A DNA stretch of 64,000 nucleotides. It comes from Candidatus Riflebacteria bacterium HGW-Riflebacteria-1 (lineage in GTDB: Bacteria; Muiribacteriota; Ozemobacteria; Ozemobacterales; Ozemobacteraceae). This document shows, piece by piece, positions 27,897 through 35,571 of the stretch; position 1 is the stretch's first letter, and the number at the start of each line of letters is the position of its first letter. The stretch lies in the NCBI GenBank assembly GCA_002839445.1, contig PGYB01000003.1, positions 248,001 to 312,000 on the forward strand. Reading direction: 5' to 3'. The position numbers and the translations under genes were made by a program. The notes under the pieces were generated by a model that was not told the DNA's origin, did not search any database, and saw only the letters and a program-made list of their open reading frames with translations.

Positions 27897-30524
27897 ATGT
27901 CTAAGAAAAATTTATTGAATTTGCGCCGGGGCGGCGCGCTGGTTATGACAGCGCTTTCGGCTATTTTTATGCTGGGGATGACCGCTCTGGTAACTGACGT
28001 CGGCTATTTGTATTATAGCCAGTCCCGCCTGCAGACAGCAGTAAATGCCGGCTGGAAAGCCGGGTATGACCGCATGCTCGAAATCGTTAAGGGCGGGTAT
28101 GCTCCGGTAACCGGCAGCACTCAGGATACTGCCATCAGGGCGCATATAAGTGAAGTCATGCAGAAAAACGGCATTGCCACAGCCGGTCTGAAATCGCTGG
28201 TCATTTCATACACACCACTAGTTCCGCGGCAGTTCCCTGGCTATTATCTGCGCGTAGAAGCGACCCAGAACATCGGTCTGTTCTTCGCAAAAATTATCAA
28301 TTTTGCGACCTCAGATGTTTATGCTGTTAGAGAGAACCACCCCAACGACATTGGGCAGGGAGTAGTACCGCTTGCCGTACCCCACGGTGATGTCGTAGAC
28401 GAGAGCAGAAATACTTTTGGCTTTCATGAATTTGTCGACAACGAAGGTTTTGTAGATGGTAAGGAATACATACTCAAGCTTGGGTCAGGTGGAGGAACAA
28501 CCAAGACCAAAGTAAAGACAGACCCTGAGGGCATCGTAGAAGAAGACCTGCTGACCTTCATCTACATTCCGATGCGAAATGAATACCTGACAGCGGTCGC
28601 TACCGCTGTTCCAGTTTTAACAGTGGGCACGACTTTTCCGGATGTATCACAAAGCGAAACCGGCTACCTGGCCGCCTATGGAGCGATATACAACTGCCTC
28701 AGGCACCCGGGCAACCCGTCCGGCAACGTACCAGTCTACTGGTTGCTTGGCTATAACGGTGGTGCCTTTCTGCTCTATGACGCTCTTGCCTTGCGCACAC
28801 TTCTCAACAGTAAAGGTGTGAACTATGCCGTTATCAACGATGTCGACGCCGCTGCTCTTATAAGCGCTGCGCCCGACCACAAAATGCTGTTCAACCAGCC
28901 CCGAATCGGTATTCACACCAACAGCGCCACGCCGGCAACCACGGGCATAGCATCTCTCATGGTTGCCGCTGGAGTGCGCCTCATATCTCAGGTAGATGGC
29001 GCCGGTGATACGAACATCGTGACAGACGACGAAATAATTTCCGCGGGCTTGTCAGGATTCGACATCCTGCTGATGACCGATGAAGATATGACTGGATACG
29101 GCGGGGGCTGCTCACATCACGCTCTGCCCTGCACTAACTTTCTCTACTCCGCAGCTTTCGGAGAAACCGCTGCCAACAAGATTGTCGAAAGCGCACAAAT
29201 GATGTGCCCCAGATGCCGCGAAGACTTTGACATAGACACCAAACTCTGGAAAGTTGGTATAACTCCAGGTGCTGACTGCGAATTGCTGGGAACTCGTTGC
29301 GCGGAAAGACAGCATGTCGGCGTTAACAAGCAGGGTAATCCCGCACTTTTTATATGGGGAGAAGCCACCAATCAGGGTGTCCCTGTAAACCCCATTCTGA
29401 TATGTGGAACAGCCGCTCAGACTCAATGTGCCGACTTTATTAAACGCAGCAAAATTCTTGGCGATGTGGCCCCTTCATTCATTAATCAGTTCGCCCAGAA
29501 GAAAAAATGGCAGGTTGCGGTAAAAATTCTTGATCATGTCGAAGGTGGCGGACACCTGTTTGCCCAGGGTTTCGCAGCCGAAACACTTGATCTTGCCCTC
29601 TGGCAGATGAACGGCATGATATCCTTTCAGGACTGTTTGGCTTTTTCCGGAATGGCGATAGCAGATTTCCCCAAGCGCTTTCCCTACATAAGATTCTCCA
29701 ATATAAACTGTACGGCGGCCGATGTAAGTGCAGCATTAACCATCTCCAACATTTACGATGCACGCAGCCAGAACCATATAGGTAATCCTACAACCGAACC
29801 AAGCAATACCAATGCATTTGCCAGAACTTTTGCTGACACGGCAACATTCCTTGACTTAAGCAACGGCGACTACGCAAAGTATCTGAAAGGTGCGGCCGGT
29901 AACGGAGAATACTGTTATCTCGCTGGCACAGCCAATTCAGTTCCGGCAAAACGACTGATTCTGAACAACATCCTCTATGCATCGCTGAGCGACAAAGCCG
30001 CGAAATACTTTGTTGTAGCAAGGCAGAAAGGCGGCAACTACGGCCCGATCGACCCCGACAACTACGTCGGCGGCGGTGCAAACGACTACCGCGACCGCTT
30101 TATGTATGGTTTCGATCAGCCGCTGCAATTGTGGGATCGCGTTATCGGTGAGAGCGGCAACATGCGCGGTCCAACTGACCAGTCTGTAGATTTCCGACTT
30201 GACCCCAACAACCCGGCAAGCAGGTTCATTATTGTTCCGATAACTGATATTCCGCCGGAAGTCTATGACGACCAGCCAGTTGATACTCCGTACTCACTAT
30301 CCGGTAAGGACCACCCCGACGGCGAATACACTCCTGATGTGGCGAGCTTTTCAGCTTCAGTACGCATCATTGGCTTTGCCATGTTCGAACTGGTTGACGC
30401 GAAGTCTTCTAGCGCTGACGACATCGGTGATTATCAGGCGGGGCAAGTGAGAGGAAAGTTCGTAAAATATGTCATCGACCCCAGAGAAGTCGAAGGAATG
30501 GATCCATACGTTCCAACTCCATAA
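27897..30524 (+). CDS. Very large TadG-like protein with unique cysteine-containing middle region
   Basis: 875 residues. The N-terminus is TadG-like: RRGGALVMTALSAIFMLGMTALVTDVGYLY, a membrane helix followed by a YxxxxRLQTAVNA segment. The middle (about 230-650) is unrelated to anything I recognise and holds C405-S-H-H-x3-C412 and C437-x2-C440-x20-C461-x6-C468, which could form disulfides or bind metal. A GNVPVYWLLGYNGGAFLLYD stretch and a mostly beta C-terminus follow. There is no MIDAS-type DxSxS that I can see, so it is not a standard von Willebrand TadG. It is a separate transcription unit between two terminators. Likely a periplasmic or exported minor pilin-like subunit. Confidence 0.75.
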   Translation: MSKKNLLNLRRGGALVMTALSAIFMLGMTALVTDVGYLYYSQSRLQTAVNAGWKAGYDRMLEIVKGGYAPVTGSTQDTAIRAHISEVMQKNGIATAGLKSLVISYTPLVPRQFPGYYLRVEATQNIGLFFAKIINFATSDVYAVRENHPNDIGQGVVPLAVPHGDVVDESRNTFGFHEFVDNEGFVDGKEYILKLGSGGGTTKTKVKTDPEGIVEEDLLTFIYIPMRNEYLTAVATAVPVLTVGTTFPDVSQSETGYLAAYGAIYNCLRHPGNPSGNVPVYWLLGYNGGAFLLYDALALRTLLNSKGVNYAVINDVDAAALISAAPDHKMLFNQPRIGIHTNSATPATTGIASLMVAAGVRLISQVDGAGDTNIVTDDEIISAGLSGFDILLMTDEDMTGYGGGCSHHALPCTNFLYSAAFGETAANKIVESAQMMCPRCREDFDIDTKLWKVGITPGADCELLGTRCAERQHVGVNKQGNPALFIWGEATNQGVPVNPILICGTAAQTQCADFIKRSKILGDVAPSFINQFAQKKKWQVAVKILDHVEGGGHLFAQGFAAETLDLALWQMNGMISFQDCLAFSGMAIADFPKRFPYIRFSNINCTAADVSAALTISNIYDARSQNHIGNPTTEPSNTNAFARTFADTATFLDLSNGDYAKYLKGAAGNGEYCYLAGTANSVPAKRLILNNILYASLSDKAAKYFVVARQKGGNYGPIDPDNYVGGGANDYRDRFMYGFDQPLQLWDRVIGESGNMRGPTDQSVDFRLDPNNPASRFIIVPITDIPPEVYDDQPVDTPYSLSGKDHPDGEYTPDVASFSASVRIIGFAMFELVDAKSSSADDIGDYQAGQVRGKFVKYVIDPREVEGMDPYVPTP

Positions 30525-30584
30525 TGTTAAAATTAGAGAACTAAAGAGAGTTCCTGACCAACCAACCAAGGGGAAACCCTTATC

Positions 30585-30613
30585 AAGCGCCCACCGGGCG
30601 CTTTTTATTTTTA
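30585..30613 (+). terminator. Rho-independent terminator
   Basis: AGCGCCC-ACC-GGGCGCT followed by TTTTATTTTT. It ends the TadG-like gene. Confidence 0.85.
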
Positions 30614-30728
30614 CCGAAACTCGCGAGAGCCTATAATTGCCAAAAATCATATGACACTCACCCGTCGCGGCAATTTTACCCCAATGTGGGTAAAATTTCT
30701 CGGCACTTGCAAACGAATTCTATTCGAG

Positions 30729-30739
30729 TACGAGCACGA
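30729..30739 (+). repeat. Short dispersed TACGAGCACGA motif
   Basis: The same 11-mer occurs at 4-14 (extended by another GCACGA) and 6769-6779, always just outside genes. Too short to classify. Confidence 0.35.
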
Positions 30740-30837
30740 GGACTAGAAAGGGAGGAGTAATGCTGGGAGAGAGAGAAAGAAAACAAAATCTACTTTGCTT
30801 TGTTGTATATTTTTAAGAAAATGATAGACTTATAGTG

Positions 30838-30861
30838 TGAGCATGATTTTTGCTTATAATA
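30838..30861 (+). promoter_or_regulatory. Shared promoter block of the TadE-like genes
   Basis: The second copy of the block at 27839-27862 (21 of 24 positions identical). It contains TATAAT at 30855-30860 and the AGCATG-N4-TTGC pattern. The ATG of the TadE-like gene follows at 30879, with AGGGGGA between. Confidence 0.6.
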
Positions 30862-30878
30862 GCAGGGGGACCAACAAT

Positions 30879-31319
30879 ATGTTTAAACGCAGAAAAACAA
30901 AGGGTCAGGCAATTGTCGAAATGGCAATGGTTTTTCCGTTCTTTCTGCTGATCGTCGTCGGCGGCATAATCGACTTCGGCTTTGCCTTCTACAATTATCA
31001 GACACTGCAGCAGATCGCCAATGATACTGCCCAGTGGGCGGCAGAATCCCTCAAAAACGTTAATGATTCCGGCGCCATTACTGAATATGCAAACAGCCTG
31101 CGCCCCACCTGGTGGACCGGTGCCTATACCGTCGGCACGCCCTCAGTGACTACTCTGCCACTCACGGGCGGTACAATGGTTAACATTGGTATCACCTATA
31201 ATTCTCCGGCATACACGCCCTTTTACCAGACAATGTTCGAGGCAACCACCGGTAACACCGGTATTCAGCTTGCCGCCGCCGCTTCTTACAAGAGACTCGA
31301 GACTCTAAAGCGCTATTGA
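30879..31319 (+). CDS. tadE: TadE-like pseudopilin 1
   Basis: 146 residues from the ATG at 30879, preceded by AGGGGGA. The N-terminus MFKRRKTKGQAIVEMAMVFP is the TadE signature: a short basic leader, a G-Q-A-I-V-E prepilin-like site and then a long hydrophobic helix. The C-terminal part is beta-rich and small. The prepilin peptidase at 16704 would process such proteins. It is paired with a second TadE-like gene 13 bases downstream. Confidence 0.88.
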   Translation: MFKRRKTKGQAIVEMAMVFPFFLLIVVGGIIDFGFAFYNYQTLQQIANDTAQWAAESLKNVNDSGAITEYANSLRPTWWTGAYTVGTPSVTTLPLTGGTMVNIGITYNSPAYTPFYQTMFEATTGNTGIQLAAAASYKRLETLKRY

Positions 31320-31332
31320 CAGGAGATTCCAT

Positions 31333-31830
31333 ATGAAAAAAAGCTTGAATCGCGGCCAGGCCCTTGTTGAAATGGCGCTGGTTCTGCCGGTATTCATTCT
31401 CATCATTATCGGAATATTCGACTTTGGAAGGGTTCTGCACTGTTGGGCGACGCTTAATTATCAGTGCGTCAGAGCCGCCAGAGCGTCAACCAGACGCATC
31501 AACCCTCTGCTGACCGGGAACATGATGATTCCTTCGGCCTTCCCTACCCTTGCCGAGACGGCTTCAGTATTCAACCAGTATCGTTCACCAATGATGCCAG
31601 CTGAAAACTACCTTGACCAGAATACTGTCACATATAATGCTGGCGGCAATAACGTGTCAGTAAAGGTGCTTTTTTCCCAGACTGGAATTGGCACGAATGC
31701 GAATTCTGTAGGGATCAAGGCTTCCTATACACTCAGCATGATCACCCCCCTACTCGGCCAGCTTGTCGGCGGCGAAAACAAGCCGGGAGCAATCACTATT
31801 CACGCCTACGCCAGCGAGTCTAAAGAATAA
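31333..31830 (+). CDS. TadE-like pseudopilin 2
   Basis: 165 residues; N-terminus MKKSLNRGQALVEMALVLPV, with the processing-site glycine, glutamate and hydrophobic helix of the TadE family. The soluble domain differs from that of its neighbour, so the two are not recent duplicates. AGGAG lies before the ATG. The unit ends with a strong terminator. Confidence 0.88.
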   Translation: MKKSLNRGQALVEMALVLPVFILIIIGIFDFGRVLHCWATLNYQCVRAARASTRRINPLLTGNMMIPSAFPTLAETASVFNQYRSPMMPAENYLDQNTVTYNAGGNNVSVKVLFSQTGIGTNANSVGIKASYTLSMITPLLGQLVGGENKPGAITIHAYASESKE

Positions 31831-31852
31831 AATTCGATAAAGATCGATAACA

Positions 31853-31888
31853 AAGCGGCTGTTCAAAATGAACAGCCGCTTTTTTTAT
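31853..31888 (+). terminator. Rho-independent terminator
   Basis: AAAGCGGCTGTTC-AAAAT-GAACAGCCGCTTT followed by TTTT. It ends the tadE pair. Confidence 0.93.
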
Positions 31889-31989
31889 GACCTTTTCTTA
31901 TGACCATGAGGCCACTTCGGAGAGTGATGCATCCTCGCAGCAATACACCAATTCTCGATGAGAAGCGAAACCGGGATCATATGGTCTCT

Positions 31990-32071
31990 GTCATTCTGCG
32001 CGTAGCAACGCGAAGTCGCAGAATCCATGTCTTTTGCCATTCTGGATCCTGCGACTGCGCGCAGGATGACG
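31990..32071 (-). repeat. Dispersed palindromic repeat family 1, copy B
   Basis: Opposite orientation to copy A: GTCATTCTGCGCGTAGC on the left, GATCCTGCGAC and GCGCAGGATGAC on the right, with GAATCCATG and CATTCTGG in the centre. It lies in the gap between the tadE terminator and the end of ridA. Confidence 0.85.
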
Positions 32072-32097
32072 GTAACTTGAAATAATTAGAATTGGTA

Positions 32098-32481
32098 TTA
32101 TTCAGTAAGAGCAATGGCTTCGATTTCAACCAGGCAGTCGAGCGGCAGCTTGGCGACCTGAACGCATGAACGCGCGGGCGGCGCTGATTTGAAGCGGGCG
32201 CCATAGATTTCGTTTACTTTGGCAAAGTGCCCGAGATCTTTGAGAAAGATCGTACACTTAACCACCCTTGAAAGATCTGAGCCGCCAGCCTTTATTACAG
32301 CTTCGAGGTTATTCATCACCTGCTCGGCCTGACCTTCGATGTCGGTAGCTTCGATTTTGCCGGTTTCAGGCACTATCGGCACCTGGCCCGAGGTAAAAAG
32401 CATGCCACTGATTTTGATCGCCTGCGAATAGGGACCAATGGCTGCTGGAGCCTTATCAGTGCTTACAATCTGTCGCTTCAT
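32098..32481 (-). CDS. ridA: RidA family enamine/imine deaminase
   Basis: Hydrolyses reactive 2-aminoacrylate-type enamines in the cytosol. 127 residues from the ATG at 32481, chosen for GGAGGAACAT directly upstream. Family marks: APAAIGPYSQAIK at the N-terminus, GQAEQVMNNLEAVIKAGGS in the middle and the catalytic arginine in PARSCVQVAKLP. The full RidA-type Arg is present, unlike Rid1-7 variants that lack it. It stands alone next to a toxin-antitoxin pair on the same strand. Confidence 0.95.
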   Translation of the reverse strand: MKRQIVSTDKAPAAIGPYSQAIKISGMLFTSGQVPIVPETGKIEATDIEGQAEQVMNNLEAVIKAGGSDLSRVVKCTIFLKDLGHFAKVNEIYGARFKSAPPARSCVQVAKLPLDCLVEIEAIALTE

Positions 32482-32514
32482 ATGTTCCTCCTGCGTAATC
32501 AATTTTAATAAAGC

Positions 32515-32796
32515 CTATGCCACTTTCTTTATTTCGCTTTGGATTCTTTCAGCCAAAAATTGCTTCAAAAGGGTCTGATAGGGAATGTCTCTCTTGTTGG
32601 CCAGGATTTTTAACTCATAAATCATAGTTTCAGGTAATCTCAAAGAAATTGTTCTTAGGCTTGGCTTCAAATTAGGAAAGATACCGATAACGGCATCATC
32701 CCAATTTATATATTCTGTTGAATCATGAGAAGCCCAAAATTCGCCCTCTTCGGCTTCGCTCTTAAACTGGGGAATTTCTTTTTTTGCTGTCTTCAT
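32515..32796 (-). CDS. brnA: BrnA/CopG-like antitoxin
   Basis: 93 residues, lysine-rich. The C-terminal third (TISLRLPETMIYELKILANK) is a ribbon-helix-helix DNA-binding motif, and EYINWDDAVIG with EAEEGEFWASHDS is typical of antitoxins of BrnT/DUF497 toxins. The ATG has AAGGAGG upstream. It begins inside the toxin reading frame (35-base overlap), which couples translation. Expected to bind both the toxin and the operator at 33093. Confidence 0.82.
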   Translation of the reverse strand: MKTAKKEIPQFKSEAEEGEFWASHDSTEYINWDDAVIGIFPNLKPSLRTISLRLPETMIYELKILANKRDIPYQTLLKQFLAERIQSEIKKVA

Positions 32797-33085
32797 AAAT
32801 CCTTACCTCCTTCTTGTTCATATCTCGCCCGGTAATTACCCTCACTTTTCTATTTCGAAGGACTACTCCAACAAATAAAAAACGATTACGATCAGTGCGA
32901 CCCAAAGCAAAATATCGCTTTTCAGCCTGAGAATGCTTTTGATCGAACTTGATCAAAACAGGAAAGTTAAAAAAGATCTCTTCACATTCAAATGGGGAGA
33001 CATCGTGCAAAACAATGTTTTTTTGGAGATTACCATCATCCCATTCAAATGTATCGAACAAATCAAAAAATTCAAAAGGATTCAT
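32762..33085 (-). CDS. brnT: BrnT-like (DUF497) toxin
   Basis: 107 residues, with FEWDDGNLQKNIVLHDVSPF, RYFALGRTDRNRFLFVGVVL and RVITGRDMNKKEVRIYE, the three conserved blocks of the BrnT RNase-fold toxin family. In Brucella BrnT degrades or inhibits RNA during stress. The toxin is the first gene, the antitoxin second, as in known brnTA operons. The N-terminus FEFFDLFDTFEWDD is a little extended. No good ribosome site is seen at 33085. Confidence 0.82.
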   Translation of the reverse strand: MNPFEFFDLFDTFEWDDGNLQKNIVLHDVSPFECEEIFFNFPVLIKFDQKHSQAEKRYFALGRTDRNRFLFVGVVLRNRKVRVITGRDMNKKEVRIYEDSKKRNSPV

Positions 33086-33092
33086 AATTCAA

Positions 33093-33111
33093 GTATATCA
33101 ATAGAGTATAC
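33093..33111. promoter_or_regulatory. Inverted repeat, possible operator of the toxin-antitoxin pair
   Basis: GTATA, 9 bases, TATAC, placed 7 bases upstream of the toxin start and overlapping a TATACT -10-like hexamer on the minus strand. Such sites are bound by ribbon-helix-helix antitoxins for autorepression. Confidence 0.5.
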
Positions 33112-33263
33112 AAAAGTCAATTTCAGATTTGTTACTGACGGGGGTTACGAATTTGTGAAGAGCTGACGATATTTTTTGAGATTTGCAGGCGCATATTTTT
33201 GCGGTTGATTGCAATTATACGCACAAAAGAGGTAGAATTATTCTGGCGTTAAAGGAGTTAAGA

Positions 33264-33824
33264 ATGAGAAAAGCAGCCAATAGACTGTTGCTTTCGGCTT
33301 TGCTGGCCGGTGTTATCGGTGTTGTTGCCCTGCCACAACCGGTGCAGGCCGCACAGGAAATCAAAGAGACCTTCATGCTGTCGGGGTTTCTTGGCGACAA
33401 CTACGATTACATCAAAAAGATACTCAGACATTCCCAGGAAATGCAGCATGAGGCCAGGCCGTTTACCGTAAAACGCCACCGCGAGCGCTTTCGCTTCGAA
33501 CCCGGCGACAAGCACCCCCGCGAAATAATGGTTCTCGCCCGCAAAATGGCGGCACGCTTCAAAATGATCAACGGCATGCTCTACCACACTGAGATTCCCA
33601 ACCGCCTGCAGCTGAACACTCAGATACTCGAAACCGTCGAAAGCATGGTTGTCTTCAGCAAACGAGCGATCAGGGCGAACCGTGACTATAACTACGCTCT
33701 TTATCTCGCCTCAGCCCAGGGAATCGAAAAAGAAGTGTTTATGATCAACGAACTGCTTAACAGCCTTGAACGCTCAATTAACGCCAACATCGTCGAAACT
33801 GACGCTCTAAAAGAGTCCCTGTAA
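33264..33824 (+). CDS. Secreted helical protein of unknown function
   Basis: 186 residues from the ATG at 33264, which has AAAGGAG upstream. A cleavable signal peptide (LLLSALLAGVIGVVALPQPVQA then A-Q-E) is followed by an all-helical, basic, soluble domain (FLGDNYDYIKKILRHSQEMQ, VLARKMAARFKMINGMLYH, VESMVVFSKRAIRANRDYNY). It contains no cysteines or heme-binding motif. I do not recognise the family. The TPR gene 24 bases downstream suggests they act together in the periplasm. Confidence 0.75.
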   Translation: MRKAANRLLLSALLAGVIGVVALPQPVQAAQEIKETFMLSGFLGDNYDYIKKILRHSQEMQHEARPFTVKRHRERFRFEPGDKHPREIMVLARKMAARFKMINGMLYHTEIPNRLQLNTQILETVESMVVFSKRAIRANRDYNYALYLASAQGIEKEVFMINELLNSLERSINANIVETDALKESL

Positions 33825-33848
33825 GCCTTTTCAGGAAAAGAGGAAAGC

Positions 33849-35264
33849 ATGAAATTTTCTGCCAGCTGGTCGAAGAAACTATTGCGGGCTTCGCTGCTGC
33901 TCGGGCTGCTCTGCAACCCGTTAGCCGCATCAAACCCGGGACCGATTACCGCTAAAGAACGTGCCAGCTCAATGATCCAGGAAGGGTTAAACCATCTCCT
34001 GCTCGAGCAAAACAAGCAGGCAGAAGAAATGTTCATCAAGGCCAAGTCGATAGATCCCTATTCCGAACAGGCTTATAACTTTCTTGGGTTAATCTACCTG
34101 CAGGAAGGCTTCTTCGAAAAGGCCGAATACATGCTGAAAAAAGCGGTAGCGATTGAGCCGATGTACCCTGAGGCTTTGCGCAACCTTGGCAAACTGTATC
34201 TTCGCCAGGACCGCTTTGATGAAGCCTCTACCTACCTGCGGCGCACACTGTCATTCGACGTCAACCAGCCATATACCTGGTATCTTCTCGGCATGGCACA
34301 ATACTTCAGTGGCAAAATCAACGAATCGATCACCTCTTATGAAAATGCCTTCGCGATGGAGCCAAATCTGCCGGTAGAAGCGCACTACAATCTTGGTGTG
34401 GCCTATCATGAAACCTCACGCTATCTCGAAGCGGTACGCTCTTACGAAGAGGTCCTCAAACAGGAACCTTCCCACATTAACGCGCTTAACAATCTCGGGC
34501 TGGTCTTCTCGATTCTCGGCGAAAAAGACCGCGCGATCGACCTGTTCAACCAGGTCTTAAAGATCGACAATGGCAATATCAAGGCCAGAATCAACCTCGG
34601 CAATGTCTTTTTGAGCACACGCGATCTGGTAGAGGCCGAAAATATTTATCGCAGCGCCATTTCTCTCGACAAAAGCGATATCAGCCCCCGCCTCAATCTT
34701 GGAGTCGTCTATTACGAAAAGGGCGATTTTGCCAACGCGCGCGCCGAATGGGACAAGCTGCTGAAAGAGAATCCCGACAATGTCAGGGTTCTTTCGGTTA
34801 TGGGCTCAGCCTTTCTTGAACGCCGCGAATTCGATCTCGCAATTGACGTGTTCAAGCGCATGGCCGTATTGATGCCCGAGAACGGCAGTATCGCCAACAC
34901 GCTTGGTTACCTGCTTGCCGACCAGAACAAAGAACTGCCTCTTGCCAAAGACCTGGTGGAAAAAGCGATCGAACTCGACCGCCCCAATCGCGCCACCTAT
35001 CTTGATTCACTGGCCTGGGTAGAATATCGCAAAGGTAACTTTCAGAAGGCATGGCAGATACAGAATCGCGCCCTGCGCATCTTCAAACTTACCCATGAAC
35101 CGGTTTCCAGCGAAGTTTTTCTGCATATGGGCAAGATCCAGGAAAAGCTGAAAAAGCTCGAAGACGCTCGCGTCTCTTATGAAGCAGCGATCAAGAGCAA
35201 TACCGACGCTGAATCGGTAAAGATTGCGTCAGAAAGCCTGCATCTGCTGAAAGACAAGCAGTGA
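33849..35264 (+). CDS. Periplasmic TPR protein
   Basis: 471 residues with a signal peptide (LLRASLLLGLLCNPLAAS) and about ten tetratricopeptide repeats, for example AYNFLGLIYLQEGFFEKAEY, ALNNLGLVFSILGEKDRAID and ISPRLNLGVVYYEKGDFANA. No lipobox cysteine. TadD-like TPR proteins accompany Tad loci and none is present inside the Tad cluster, so this could fill that role; but it is linked only by distance. AGGAAAG lies before the ATG. Confidence 0.85.
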   Translation: MKFSASWSKKLLRASLLLGLLCNPLAASNPGPITAKERASSMIQEGLNHLLLEQNKQAEEMFIKAKSIDPYSEQAYNFLGLIYLQEGFFEKAEYMLKKAVAIEPMYPEALRNLGKLYLRQDRFDEASTYLRRTLSFDVNQPYTWYLLGMAQYFSGKINESITSYENAFAMEPNLPVEAHYNLGVAYHETSRYLEAVRSYEEVLKQEPSHINALNNLGLVFSILGEKDRAIDLFNQVLKIDNGNIKARINLGNVFLSTRDLVEAENIYRSAISLDKSDISPRLNLGVVYYEKGDFANARAEWDKLLKENPDNVRVLSVMGSAFLERREFDLAIDVFKRMAVLMPENGSIANTLGYLLADQNKELPLAKDLVEKAIELDRPNRATYLDSLAWVEYRKGNFQKAWQIQNRALRIFKLTHEPVSSEVFLHMGKIQEKLKKLEDARVSYEAAIKSNTDAESVKIASESLHLLKDKQ

Positions 35265-35571
35265 CCAGCCCCGCAGCCATGCTGACCCACCATTGCCAGA
35301 CAAAGAAACTACTCCTTTGTCAACATTGAATGCACAGTTCTGCTGGTAAAAAGATGATTCAAAATTCTCATCTGTCGATAGCTGTAGCGAATGGCCCGCT
35401 GAGCAGTGCGGGATACGCCGTTCTAACGGCTGAAGCCAGTAAGAACGGCCTAATTCTGCCGAGAGCCCGGCATAAGCAGAATACGCTGGAACGAGTTCGT
35501 TTACTCGATACTGAAATAGAACTAACTCGTTGCACAGGTTATAAATGGCTGAGTGGCGTGGGAGCTTTGGC
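35265..35571. other. Intergenic region with repeat family 2
   Basis: About 300 bases after the TPR gene. It contains copy C of repeat family 2 and no gene that I can support. Confidence 0.6.
35391..35490 (-). repeat. Dispersed intergenic repeat family 2, copy C
   Basis: 35419-35458 is an imperfect hairpin (arms CGTTCTAACGGC and GCCAGTAAGAACG) whose reverse complement matches 13111-13148. The next block, CCGAGAGCCCGG then CATAAGCAGAATA (35459-35483), matches 4500-4523. TGTAGCGAATG at its left end is also in copy A. Confidence 0.65.

Noticed and set aside
30700..30716. GGCAC followed by TTGC, considered as a sigma-54 promoter
   Set aside because: The two elements are adjacent and lack the needed 5-6 base spacing.
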